Shown here in pieces: positions 24,906 through 34,861 of a stretch of DNA of 64,000 bases (its first letter is position 1; the number at the start of each line of letters is the position of its first letter). A model generated the notes under the pieces. It had not been told where the DNA came from. It saw nothing but the letters and a program-made list of their open reading frames with translations, and made no database searches. The stretch is from NCBI RefSeq assembly GCF_016786325.1, contig NZ_JADWYU010000137.1, positions 35,536 to 99,535 on the forward strand. Reading direction: 5' to 3'. The stretch is from Frankia nepalensis (GTDB lineage Bacteria; Actinomycetota; Actinomycetes; Frankiales; Frankiaceae). A program made the translations under genes and the position numbers.

Positions 24906-25491
24906 CGTCCACCCGATGATGGTCGCGGGCCGGCCGCTGGTGATGGTCCGCGGCGAGGACGGGCAGGTGCGCGTCTTCCACAACGTCTGCCGGCACCGCG
25001 GGATGCGGCTAGTTGACGCGCCGGCGCGCGGCCGGCGCCGGGTGCAGTGCGCCTACCACTGCTGGTCCTACGAGCTGGACGGCGCGCTCGCCGTCACGCC
25101 CTACCTGGACCGGGGGCGCGGGAACACCCCGCCGGCGGACCTCGCCGCCGAGCTCGGCCTGCTGCCAGTCGCGAGCGCGACCTGGGCCGGCATGGTGCTC
25201 GTGCACCTGGGCCCCGACCCCGAACCGGTCGACGACCTGCTCGCACCGCTGCGGGCCCGCTGGGAGCACCTCGACTTCTCCCGGCTGCGTCTCGCCGAGG
25301 AGCGCGGCTTCGACGTCGAGGCGAACTGGAAGCTGGTCGTCGAAAACTTCCTCGACTTCTACCACCTGCCGTTCGTCCACCCGCAGGTCGGCGTGGTAAG
25401 CGCCGCCCTCGACCCTGGCAGCCGACGAACACGACGGGCCCGCATCACCCGTTCGGCGATTCAAGGTCGAGTTTGGGATTCTTGGCGTTGA
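24643..25491 (+). pseudogene. Rieske oxygenase large subunit, C-terminal part missing
   Basis: GGGAGG is followed by ATG 24643. The Rieske ligands are intact (VCRHRGMRL and CAYHCWSYELDG, about 113-144), and the catalytic domain reaches ENFLDFYHLPFVHPQVG with the two iron His (about 232-248). Similarity stops near SAALD at about base 25415. The rest (GSRRTRRARITRSAIQG) is unrelated and overlaps the 3' end of the RHS gene on the other strand by 47 bases. About 100-150 residues of the catalytic domain are therefore lost and the enzyme is probably dead. It was the third gene of the damaged catabolic cluster. Confidence 0.75.
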
Positions 25492-28400
25492 CCTGACCCG
25501 CAATGTACTCAGACAGCATCTCGTCGTTGGCGACGAACAGAATCGGACCGAGCGTGGTTGCCCACAGGTTGTTCTTCAGGTCGGCCTGGCTGTCCCTCGC
25601 CACCCCCGGGATGGAGAAGTCATTTTCCATTTCATGGAAGATCCCGAACTCGAACGCCCATCTGGGGCCATAGCGGTCGGCCATCATCGCCATCCAGTAC
25701 GCATGACGGAAAGCGTTCTTCTCACCATTCTCCCAGTCATTGGCTATCGCCTGCCGGTCCGCCTCAGCGAATGCCTGGTCCATCAGCGGGCGAGCCCTGA
25801 TGCATTTGTATGCATTCACCGGTCCACTTAGGCAGAAATCCCGCTGGATCGGGCCGAGACTGTCTGGAGTGGCGTTGCGATCGACCGTTGCCTCGTCGAC
25901 GCTATAGACGCGCTCAGGGGTCTTGATACCGTCTCGCCGGGGCGCGGGAGGGGGGGCAACGGCGTTTGCCTGCTTGGAAGCCCGGACGACGTCCGTGCCG
26001 CCGCCTCCGCGAATGGCTGGGGCCACGCTCATGGTGGAACCGGTTGGCTTGGTCGGCGGTCTAGGCTGCGGACTGCTGGACGCGCTCTTGGTCTGAACCA
26101 CCACAGGTTTGGCCGGAGCGGACCCCGAGGACTTGGCTGGGGCTTTCGCCGCGGGCTTCGGCATCGGCTTCGGCGCGGACGCCTGCTTCACCGGCGCCTT
26201 CGCCGCAGGCTTCGGCATCGGCTTCGGCGCGGACGCCTGCTTCACCGGCGCCTTCGCCGCAGGCTTCGGCACCGACTTCGGCGGGGGTGTCGGCTTGGCC
26301 TTGGCCGCGGCCTGGAAGGCCAGGGCCGCGTTCACCCCCGCCCAGAAGGCCGCGTCCTGCACTGGGCCCGAAGACGCCTTCTTGGTCGACGCCGGCGTCG
26401 GCCTGGACTCCTTCTTGGCAGGCGCTGGTGCCGGCTTGGCCTCCTTCTTGGGCTTGGGTCCAGGGGCTTTGTCAACGTAGAAGCCGGTGGGGTCGTTGTA
26501 GGCCAGCGGGTTGCCGGCGGCGTAGGTGTAACGGTTGTTGGCGGCGGTGCCGGTGATGGGGAGGGTGGCGGTGTCGCGGCTGGTGAAGGTGCCGGTGCCG
26601 GGGGTGTACCAGCGGGCCTGGGCGTTGACCTTGCTGGTGGCGGGGTCGGTCCAGCTGCCCTGGTAGCCGATGTGGAGGTCGGGGTTGCCTGCAACGACGG
26701 GTTCGCCGAAGGGGGTGAACGAGCGGCTGTCGGTGAGGGTGCCGGCGGTGGTGAAGGCGGCGACGAGGTCGCCGTGGGTGTCGGTGAGGGTGGCCCAGTT
26801 GCCGGCGGGGCTGCCGATGGCGACGAGGTCGCCGTCGGGGTCGCGGGAGAACGACGAGGAGTAGTCGGTGGCGGGTTCCTTCTCCAGGCCGGGGTAGACG
26901 AAGGGGACGCCGTTGCGGGTGGCGAGGCGGTCGAGGCCGTCGTAGGTGTAGGTCTGCAGGGTGCCGCCGGTGTTGTCGCCGAGGAGGCGGTCGAAGGCGT
27001 CGAAGCTGGTGGTGGTGACGGTGGCGCCGGCGGTCTTGGTGGCCAGGGTGCCGCGGGCGGTGTAGGTGTAGGTCGCGGTGCCGTCGGACGTGAGCCGGCT
27101 GCGGGCGTCGTAGGTGGAGGTGACGCTGTTTTTCGAGGTGCGGTTGCCGGCGGCGTCCCAGCCGTAGGTCGTCGTCACCGACGCCTGGTCGGTCCAGGAT
27201 GTAAGCCGGTCGGCCCAGTCGTAGGTGTAGGTCTGGGTGCCGGCTCCGGCGACGCCGGCTGGGCCGATGGTGGTGGCGGTGCGGTTGTCGTTGTTGTCGT
27301 AGGTATAGGTCTGGGTGCGCAGAACAGTGGAGCTGGGGCCGGTGAGGGTGTCGCTGGTGGTGCGACCGAGGTCGTCGTAGCCGAAGGTCCGCGTCGCGCC
27401 GGCGTAGGTCACCGAGGTGATCTGGCCGGCATCGTCGTAACCGAGGGTGCGGGTCCCGCCGGTGACGGTGCCGGTAACGGTGGCCAGTTCACTGCGGGGG
27501 GTGTAGGTGAAGGTGGTCGAGCTGCCCGGGTCGGTACGCCCGGTCATCCGGCCGGTGGAGTCGTAGGTGAAGCTGCTCGCCCCACCGGCACCGGACGCGC
27601 CGGTGACCAGACCACGGTCGTTGTACGTGAACGACTGCGTCCCACCCGGATGGTCGATGCTCGTGAGCTGGCCGACCAGGTCATGGGTCAGAGTCCGCGA
27701 CGCCGACGGAGTGCCGACGCCGCTGCCGTTCTCGGTGGTGAGCCGGCCGAGGGCGTCGTAGGTCGCGGTCCGGGTGACCCCGCCGGGCGCGAGGACGGTG
27801 ACCGGCTGGCCGGCGGCGTCGTAGGTGGTGGTCCAGGTCCGGTCGGCCAGATTCGGGAACGCCGGCGTCGACGGCTCGATGACCTTCTCGACCAGGCCCA
27901 GCGAGTTGTAGGTCGTGACGGTCGGGTTGCCGCGACCGTCGGTGACCCGGGTGACGTTCCCCGCCAGGTCGTAACCGACCGACGTCGTGATCGTCGTCGA
28001 GCCGTTCACGGGAACTGTGACGGACCGCAGCTGGTTCAGGGCATCGACAGTGGACGTTGTGGTGTGGCCGTTCGGGTCCGTCTCGGAGATGGCGTTGCCC
28101 GCCGAGTCGTAGCCAGCCGAGGTGGAGCGGAGCAGGACGTCGGTGGGTGAGTACTCGCCGACGACGGTGGGCCGGCCTGCGCGGTCGTAGGTGGTGCGGG
28201 TCTCCCGGCCCAGCGGGTCGGTGACCGACGTGGTCCGGCCCGCGAGGTCGTAGGTGTAGGTGGTCGTCTTGCCGAGCTCGTCGTGCACGGCGATCGGGTC
28301 GCCGGCGCCGTTGTAGTCCGTCGTCTTCGCCGCGCCCGCGGCGAAGTTGCCGGGCGTCAGCACCGAGGTCACGTCGCCGGCGTCATTGTGGCTGGTGAAG

Positions 28401-31400
28401 GTCGTGAAGATCTGGGCCAGCCACTGCTCGGTGACGGTCGTCGCCCATACCCGGTCGAGGTCGTCGTAGGCGTAGAACGTCCACCCGTCTTCCTGGTCGA
28501 CCTCGGTGACCAGGTTGCCGGCGTCGTCGTAGATCATCCGGGTGACGCCGGCCGCCGGGGCGCCGGTGAGCTGGGGGTCGGTGATGGCGACCGGCCGGTC
28601 GAGCTTGTCGTAGACCGTGGTCGTGGTCTTGCCACGAGTGTCGGTGTGACTGATCGGGTCGCCGTCGTCGTTGTAGAGCCACGACTCCGTCGGCACGATC
28701 GCGCTGCCGCCACCGGGCGGGGTGTACGACGGGTGGGTCTTCTGCGTGACACGGCCGAGGTGGTCGTAGCTGGTGACCGTGACGTTGTTACGGGCGTCAC
28801 GCACATGGGTCGGCTCGCCGAACGTGTTGTAGCCGACCTCCTCCGACGGCCGGTCCGTGACCGCCGAAGCACCGTTCTCCTCCACCAGCACCGGCGGGGA
28901 AACCTTCTGGACCAGGTTGCCATGCGCGTCGGTGACCTGATCGGTCACATACGCCGGGTTCGGCGCGCCGCCGGAGACGTAGCCACGAGGATCGACCGAA
29001 CTCGTCACGGCACCACGCTGGTCGTAGGTGACCGCGTCGGTGTACCGCTCCACCCCGTCGCCGAACACGGTGATCGATGTCGGCCGGGAGGCGTCGTCGA
29101 AGGTGTACTCGATCCGTTCGGTCGTCGCCGTGCCAGCGGCCGACAGCTGAGTAGCGGTGACGTTGTCGCCATTGTCGTAGGTGACATCGGTCCGGCGGGC
29201 CAAACCCTGGGGGTCGACGATTGTGGCAGTGCTGCGGCCGGCGGCGTCGAATTCCGTCGAGGTCTTGCGCAGCCCACCGCCGGTGACCGTGGTGATCTCG
29301 TTGCCGGCACCGTCGTAGGAGTGCTCGGCCAGGATGATGTCGTAGGCGCCGGCCTCGGACAGGATCCCATAGGCTGGGAGCGGCGGCCGGTAGCCGTCGA
29401 GAACCTCCCGGAACAGCAGGCCGTCGAGCCAGTACTCGTAACGGACCGTGCGCCCCTCCGCATCGGTCACCGAGGCAAGCCGGCCGGCCGGATCGTACGC
29501 CCGCGACTCCAGCACGACGTCACGCGGCGACGTGCCGGCGACCGGGTCGTCGACGAAGTCCTCCAGCGTCGTCGTCGCCAGTTGGTTGTGCGCCGTGTAG
29601 GTGTAGGACGTGACCGTGTCGACCGGGTCCGTCGTCGTCGCGACGTTGCCGTTTGGGTCATACGTCGTCGCATACGTCGCCCACGGGAACGAACCCGCGC
29701 CGTCGGTGCGGTAGATCTCCCGGTCCGCGTCGTCATAGACATAGACCGTCGTGCGAGCCGTATCACCACCGGTCGCGTCCGAGACGGTGACCTCGGTCAG
29801 GTTTCCATTGTCGTCGTAGGTGTTCGTCGTCACCGGGGTGTGCACCACCGACGTGACCAGGTTCGTCATGCCGGGCTCGGTGACCTGCGCGACCTGCCCC
29901 AGCTTCGTATATGTGTAGCTGGTGGTCAGGCCCGCGGGGAAGGTGTCGGAGATCTCCTTCGACGTCAGCTGACGACCCAGCTCGTCATAGGTGTACTCCT
30001 GGACCAGGCCGGATGGGCCCTGGTACCGGCGCAGGTCACCCTTGGCGTCGTAGCCGTAGGTCGTGATCTTGCCCCGCAGGTCGGTGTAGGAGATCGGCAG
30101 TTCGCGTGGGATCGTCCCGCCCCCGGCCGCCGCCGCCTCGCTACCGGTGGAGAAGACCCACGACTCGGTGCGGCCATAGGGATGGCCTGGCGTCGCTGGC
30201 GTCGTCCGGGATACCAGATCCCCGAACGCGTTGTAGGTGTGCACCGTCGCATAGGTGTTGTCCGACGACGACGCCGACCGGCCATCACGATAGACAGTGA
30301 TCAGGTCGTTGCGTGGGTCGCCCGGCGGACCGAGGTAGTAGCTGTAGTACTCGGTGTTGACGAACAGGCCGCCGTAGTAGGCGCGGGCCTGCGACCGGGA
30401 AAGCACGTTGCCGCGGGTGTCGGTCTCTGTCTGGACGATGTTGCCGTTCTCGTCGATGACCTGCCTCAGGAAGCCGCGGTCGTTGTAGACGAACTGCCGG
30501 TTCCCGACACTGTCCCGCTGCGAGATCAGCTGGCCGTCGTGGTATTCGTGCTCGGTCTCGTGGTCACGCGGGTCGGTCACCCGGATGATCGTGTTCGGGC
30601 TGGTCGTCAGCACCTCGTACTCGGTGCGGCTACCCGCCCCGTCCTCGCGCCACGCCACAGTGCCATCGAGGTTGTAGCCGATGACCGTGTCTACGTTGCC
30701 CTCGGGCAGGGTGATCTTCCCGAGCTTGCCGTTGAATGCGTACGCGTATTCCGTCGGGCTGGTCGACTGCGGGCCGGTGACCGACGTCAGCTTGTCCCCG
30801 TCATAGCCATAGGTCCACGTCAACGGGCCGGAATGGGCCGCCACGTTCTGCGTGGACACGCTGGTGACGTGGGTGCCAGTCCAGGTCAGCGACAGCGTCC
30901 GCAACGTCGTCAGGTTCACCATGGACGTGAGCTGCGCGTTGCTGTTGTAGTTCAGTTCCTGCTGCAGGCCGACGGGGTCGGTGATCTTCGCCAGCCGGCC
31001 GTCGGACCGGAATGTGTGCGCGGTGCCCGTTTTGTCGGTGAGTGTGGTCGCGGCGGTCGCGGTGAAGTCGTCGATCCGCCCCGACCCGGTCGCCTCCGCG
31101 AACGGGCCTACCCGGCTCCCGTAGAACACCGCTGGATCGTTCGCCGACAGAATCTGGGAACCATTACGCAGCACCGAGATCGCCGGCCCGTTCGTGACCA
31201 CCGTCAACGTGTCGGTGGCGGTGCAGCACAGCCCGCCGCTCGAGGTCGCGATCACCGTCTCGACCCCGCCGACGGTCCTGACCAGCTGCCACGTGCCCGA
31301 CGACGGCTGCGCCACCACCCGCCAGTAGTTGCTGGCATCCGCAAACCGGAACGCCAGCCCCAGACCGGCCTGCGCCACCGGCATCTTGAACGAGAACGTC

Positions 31401-34400
31401 CCATCCGCCGCCGCCGACACCGTCGCCATGTTCCGGTTCCCCGACGCCGTGGCCAGATACGCCGCGTTACCGGAAATACCCCAAGTGCCGTTACCCAGCC
31501 CCGGCAACGTGAGCGCCTGCCACTGCTCACCGGTGTCGCTCGTCCCGAGGGTGGTGGACGAGTTGGCGCGGGTGAAGCTGTCGCGGTGCTGGTCGTCGAC
31601 GATCGTGACCGACCCGATCCGCCCCGAACCCGTGCTCAGCGCGAACAGACCGGCCTTGGTCGCGGTCGAGAACTGGGAGTCGGTGACCGAGCCGACGACC
31701 CGGTCGTTGCGGTAAACCGTCAGCACCGAGCCGGACATCCGCACGGCGTAGGTGTCGGTCGCCGCGCAGCAGGCGCCGCTGAACGTCGCGATCTGGGTGC
31801 CGACACCGCCGACCCGCTTCGCCAGGATCAGGGAGTTGCTCGAGGGCTGGACGTGCAGGATCCACATGTTGTTGGCGTCCTGGACCCGGAACGCGACCCC
31901 GAGATAGTCCTGCGCCACTGGTGCGGTGAACCGCACCATCCCGTCCGACGGCGCCGGCATCACCGCCGACGCCGATGAGCCCGACACCAGGTAGGCGTTG
32001 TTCCCGTTGATCCCCCACGTCCCGGCCAGCACCTGCCACGACTCACCCGTATCCGCGGTGCCGAGCGACGACGTGTGGTTCGCCCCGGTGAACGACGCGA
32101 CCTGCGGGCTCGGCGCCTGCATCAGCGAGTAGTAACCATCCTGCGGCGTGAACGTCCCAAACCAGTTCCGACCGAACCGACTGTCCCGCCCGTCCGGATA
32201 CCGCACGACCAGGTTGCCCTCACCGGAATCGTCCACCCGGACGTTCATGTCCCCTTGCGACGACCAGCCGGCCCCAAACATGCCCACAGATGAGTCGCGG
32301 CTGTTATAGGTGCGGGTCAGTTCCAACGCCGGACCCACCCCGGCCACCGAGATGTCCGTCGTCGACGACGCGTAGTTCCCGATCAGCGGAGTCACCGACG
32401 ACACCAACGGCGCATACGGGTCCCCACCGAAATGCCCACTCGTCGGCGGCGACGGGACCTGCGGGTAGAGCGCCAGCGGCGGGGTCCACGCACTCGTCAC
32501 CCCACCGGCCTGGACCCGCCCTCGCCAGTAGTACGGATACCCCCAGTTCAACGCACCCGCCGGCACCCGCCACGTCGAACTCCCGATGAACCCACCCGAC
32601 GACGCGCAGAAACCACTCGCCGCATCCGGGTTCGAACAGATCTGGAACTCGTACGTCAACCCCGCCTGGTTCCCCGACAGCGACAGCACCGGACGCAGCG
32701 TGTCGACCCGCTGGGCGTCCGCCGGAGTCGACCCGGTCACCTGCACCCCGCCCGCCGGAGGGGCTACCAACGCGACCGGCAGCATCGAGATGCCGTGCGT
32801 CGAGAAGAACGCCCCGCCCGCCGCGGTATCCTGCATGTCGAACTTCACGATGTAACTACCCGCCGGCGGCGGCGTCACCGTAGCAACGACGTCGACCGAC
32901 TGGCCCCGGGCCACCGCCACCGGCAGGTTCGTCTGGTAGCCCTGCGCGACGAGTTCGGTGGTCCCGGTGGCGTCATACACGTGGTACGACAGCTTGTAAC
33001 TGCCGTTCGCCGGCCAGGTGAACTTCCCCCGGTTCGTCACCCGAACCTTGATCTTCCCCGGCTGCGTCCCGGTCAGCGCCTGGTCCCACACCGGCGAACC
33101 CGTCGGCCACGCATAGGCCGCGTCATACGGCGACCACGTGATGTTCATCTTCGGCCGGTAGTCACCCGCCGTCCCCGGCGCCGTACAGGAACAGTTCTGC
33201 GACGCGAACTCCTTGTAATGCGTCACATCCCACATCGACGCCCGCACCGACAGACCGTGGTTCGCGGCCGTGCCGTCGTTCCAGTCCTCGACCAGCTCCG
33301 TCAACCGCGAATCCGAGAACGTCTCCCACCCGGCCGGGCAGCCCCCGTTCCCGGACTGGTGCGAGAACGTGCTCTGCGCCACCTCACCGCTGATGGAGGC
33401 ACCGGGCCAGGTCAGCGTGGTGCCGTTCCACTGCTGCGTCACCTGGTACAACGACACCGGATGCGCCACACACGCGTCATGCGACGCCGTGTTGTACAAC
33501 GACACCTGCGCGGAGAGAACGTTCGCGTTCTGAAGTGCCGAGTTGTTCGGAAAGTGCAGATAGCCCCGGTTCTCGTCCCCGGCCGCCTGCAGCCCAACCC
33601 GCAATGACCCATCCGAACCCTGCGCCGTCCCCGGCGTCGCCGACGACACCCACGTGTCATCCGTTCCCGCCGACACCGGCGTCACCGTCGGGTCCACCCG
33701 CACCGGAAACACCCGCTCCGGCGCTCCCAGCCAGTCCGCATCCAGGTCCACTCGCAACGCGACCTGACCAGTGCCCTCCGCCTCGACCAGGCTGTAGGTG
33801 ACCCCCTCCGAGGTCGCCCGCCCGGGCGACGAGTCCTCCATCCACCCCCGCGGAACCACCGCCACCGGCGCACCCGAACCATCCGCGAGCACCACCCGCC
33901 CCTGGCCGTCCAGACTCGCCGTCAACCCTTCCAACGCCAGCGGGAACGTCCAGCTCGTCGGCGCCTGCGCCGACTGAAGCACGATCACCTCCTTCAACCC
34001 CGACGCCGTCGCCGACAACTCCAGATCCGCCTGCTCGCGTACATCGGCGAACGTCACCGACTCCCCTTCGGCCGCACCCTCAGAGCCCGCCGCACCCTCC
34101 AGCGCGAACCCCGCCGACAACCCCTCACCCAGCTCGATCCGCGCCAGCTCCCCGTCGTCCGCCACCTCGGCGATCTCCACCGGCGCCGCCACCGACCGCG
34201 CCTCATACCCGCCACCGCCCCGCTCTTCCAGGCCGGTGTCGACCTCGACCCACTCACCCTGGTCGTCCTGGAACCGCACCGGCTCCGTCGACACCTCCGT
34301 CGAATACGTGCCGTCCGGGTTCCGGAACACCGAGGCGTTGTCCGTCCGAGCGGACTCCACCTCCACCCGGCCCGACTGCGCCGTACCCGGGTCCTGAATC

Positions 34401-34861
34401 CCCGCCGCCAGGTCCTCCTCCAACGGCAGTTCGGCACCCGCCGGCACCTCCGGCAGGATCACCTCCCCCTGCGGCGCATCTGGACCCGTCGGGTACACCA
34501 CCTCCCGCGGCACGACCTCCGGCGTCGCCGGCACAGCACCCTCGACCACCGGAACCCGCGCCAGCACCTCCGCCACCTCGGGCGCCGCGTCCCGCGACGT
34601 CACCTCCGCCGACACCAGATGGTCCCGGCCCTCCGCGGTGCCGTCCGACGATTCCGGCAGCTTCATATCCCGGAACGGGTTCTGCTCCGCGATCGGCACC
34701 AGGTCCGGGCTCGTCACCCGATCCACCACCAGCGCCGCGACGCCCGACAACAGCAGCACTGGGACCAGCAGCAACGCCACCCGGCGCACCCGGGCATGGC
34801 GCCGCCACATCTTCCGGCCAAAGGACAGAGAACGACACACGGGCACAAGCGGGCCAGGCAT
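25445..34861 (-). CDS. RHS/YD-repeat polymorphic toxin, 3138 residues
   Basis: A basic start and membrane/signal segment (VALLLVPVLLLSGVAALVV, about 28-46) suggest export. A DNRLRE-type domain follows at about 395-560 (GYLHFPNNSALQNANVL), then Ig-like segments (KIKVRVTNRGKFTWPANGSY, about 590-680) and two related beta-sandwich repeats with SLGTADTGESWQ and TLGTSDTGEQWQ (about 920-1270). Dozens of YD repeats run to about 2735 (TYDRAGRPT, YTYDLAGRTTS). The RHS core end is RWYTPGTGTFTSRDT and NRYTYAAGNPLAYNDPTGF (near 2790). After a Lys/Pro/Ala linker (about 2800-2985) comes a tip domain of about 150 residues with EKNAFRHAYWMAMMADRYG, FHEMEND and DLKNN, resembling DUF6973. The shell would enclose and deliver this tip. 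An ATG at 34810 is an alternative start. No immunity gene follows. Confidence 0.92.
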   Translation of the reverse strand: MPGPLVPVCRSLSFGRKMWRRHARVRRVALLLVPVLLLSGVAALVVDRVTSPDLVPIAEQNPFRDMKLPESSDGTAEGRDHLVSAEVTSRDAAPEVAEVLARVPVVEGAVPATPEVVPREVVYPTGPDAPQGEVILPEVPAGAELPLEEDLAAGIQDPGTAQSGRVEVESARTDNASVFRNPDGTYSTEVSTEPVRFQDDQGEWVEVDTGLEERGGGGYEARSVAAPVEIAEVADDGELARIELGEGLSAGFALEGAAGSEGAAEGESVTFADVREQADLELSATASGLKEVIVLQSAQAPTSWTFPLALEGLTASLDGQGRVVLADGSGAPVAVVPRGWMEDSSPGRATSEGVTYSLVEAEGTGQVALRVDLDADWLGAPERVFPVRVDPTVTPVSAGTDDTWVSSATPGTAQGSDGSLRVGLQAAGDENRGYLHFPNNSALQNANVLSAQVSLYNTASHDACVAHPVSLYQVTQQWNGTTLTWPGASISGEVAQSTFSHQSGNGGCPAGWETFSDSRLTELVEDWNDGTAANHGLSVRASMWDVTHYKEFASQNCSCTAPGTAGDYRPKMNITWSPYDAAYAWPTGSPVWDQALTGTQPGKIKVRVTNRGKFTWPANGSYKLSYHVYDATGTTELVAQGYQTNLPVAVARGQSVDVVATVTPPPAGSYIVKFDMQDTAAGGAFFSTHGISMLPVALVAPPAGGVQVTGSTPADAQRVDTLRPVLSLSGNQAGLTYEFQICSNPDAASGFCASSGGFIGSSTWRVPAGALNWGYPYYWRGRVQAGGVTSAWTPPLALYPQVPSPPTSGHFGGDPYAPLVSSVTPLIGNYASSTTDISVAGVGPALELTRTYNSRDSSVGMFGAGWSSQGDMNVRVDDSGEGNLVVRYPDGRDSRFGRNWFGTFTPQDGYYSLMQAPSPQVASFTGANHTSSLGTADTGESWQVLAGTWGINGNNAYLVSGSSASAVMPAPSDGMVRFTAPVAQDYLGVAFRVQDANNMWILHVQPSSNSLILAKRVGGVGTQIATFSGACCAATDTYAVRMSGSVLTVYRNDRVVGSVTDSQFSTATKAGLFALSTGSGRIGSVTIVDDQHRDSFTRANSSTTLGTSDTGEQWQALTLPGLGNGTWGISGNAAYLATASGNRNMATVSAAADGTFSFKMPVAQAGLGLAFRFADASNYWRVVAQPSSGTWQLVRTVGGVETVIATSSGGLCCTATDTLTVVTNGPAISVLRNGSQILSANDPAVFYGSRVGPFAEATGSGRIDDFTATAATTLTDKTGTAHTFRSDGRLAKITDPVGLQQELNYNSNAQLTSMVNLTTLRTLSLTWTGTHVTSVSTQNVAAHSGPLTWTYGYDGDKLTSVTGPQSTSPTEYAYAFNGKLGKITLPEGNVDTVIGYNLDGTVAWREDGAGSRTEYEVLTTSPNTIIRVTDPRDHETEHEYHDGQLISQRDSVGNRQFVYNDRGFLRQVIDENGNIVQTETDTRGNVLSRSQARAYYGGLFVNTEYYSYYLGPPGDPRNDLITVYRDGRSASSSDNTYATVHTYNAFGDLVSRTTPATPGHPYGRTESWVFSTGSEAAAAGGGTIPRELPISYTDLRGKITTYGYDAKGDLRRYQGPSGLVQEYTYDELGRQLTSKEISDTFPAGLTTSYTYTKLGQVAQVTEPGMTNLVTSVVHTPVTTNTYDDNGNLTEVTVSDATGGDTARTTVYVYDDADREIYRTDGAGSFPWATYATTYDPNGNVATTTDPVDTVTSYTYTAHNQLATTTLEDFVDDPVAGTSPRDVVLESRAYDPAGRLASVTDAEGRTVRYEYWLDGLLFREVLDGYRPPLPAYGILSEAGAYDIILAEHSYDGAGNEITTVTGGGLRKTSTEFDAAGRSTATIVDPQGLARRTDVTYDNGDNVTATQLSAAGTATTERIEYTFDDASRPTSITVFGDGVERYTDAVTYDQRGAVTSSVDPRGYVSGGAPNPAYVTDQVTDAHGNLVQKVSPPVLVEENGASAVTDRPSEEVGYNTFGEPTHVRDARNNVTVTSYDHLGRVTQKTHPSYTPPGGGSAIVPTESWLYNDDGDPISHTDTRGKTTTTVYDKLDRPVAITDPQLTGAPAAGVTRMIYDDAGNLVTEVDQEDGWTFYAYDDLDRVWATTVTEQWLAQIFTTFTSHNDAGDVTSVLTPGNFAAGAAKTTDYNGAGDPIAVHDELGKTTTYTYDLAGRTTSVTDPLGRETRTTYDRAGRPTVVGEYSPTDVLLRSTSAGYDSAGNAISETDPNGHTTTSTVDALNQLRSVTVPVNGSTTITTSVGYDLAGNVTRVTDGRGNPTVTTYNSLGLVEKVIEPSTPAFPNLADRTWTTTYDAAGQPVTVLAPGGVTRTATYDALGRLTTENGSGVGTPSASRTLTHDLVGQLTSIDHPGGTQSFTYNDRGLVTGASGAGGASSFTYDSTGRMTGRTDPGSSTTFTYTPRSELATVTGTVTGGTRTLGYDDAGQITSVTYAGATRTFGYDDLGRTTSDTLTGPSSTVLRTQTYTYDNNDNRTATTIGPAGVAGAGTQTYTYDWADRLTSWTDQASVTTTYGWDAAGNRTSKNSVTSTYDARSRLTSDGTATYTYTARGTLATKTAGATVTTTSFDAFDRLLGDNTGGTLQTYTYDGLDRLATRNGVPFVYPGLEKEPATDYSSSFSRDPDGDLVAIGSPAGNWATLTDTHGDLVAAFTTAGTLTDSRSFTPFGEPVVAGNPDLHIGYQGSWTDPATSKVNAQARWYTPGTGTFTSRDTATLPITGTAANNRYTYAAGNPLAYNDPTGFYVDKAPGPKPKKEAKPAPAPAKKESRPTPASTKKASSGPVQDAAFWAGVNAALAFQAAAKAKPTPPPKSVPKPAAKAPVKQASAPKPMPKPAAKAPVKQASAPKPMPKPAAKAPAKSSGSAPAKPVVVQTKSASSSPQPRPPTKPTGSTMSVAPAIRGGGGTDVVRASKQANAVAPPPAPRRDGIKTPERVYSVDEATVDRNATPDSLGPIQRDFCLSGPVNAYKCIRARPLMDQAFAEADRQAIANDWENGEKNAFRHAYWMAMMADRYGPRWAFEFGIFHEMENDFSIPGVARDSQADLKNNLWATTLGPILFVANDEMLSEYIAGQVNAKNPKLDLESPNG
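26139..26280. repeat. 54-bp tandem repeat in the RHS linker
   Basis: Copies start at 26139, 26193 and 26247 (the last partial). They encode repeats of PKPAAKAPVKQASAPKPM, a flexible basic linker between the RHS core and the toxin tip. Confidence 0.88.

Noticed and set aside
26139..26280. Repeat array as a possible recombination site or CRISPR
   Set aside because: It is a coding linker repeat without spacers.
28283..31978. 1231-codon open frame on the plus strand
   Set aside because: It is antisense to the RHS gene; its Arg/Val/Gly repeats mirror the YD repeats and no domain is recognisable.
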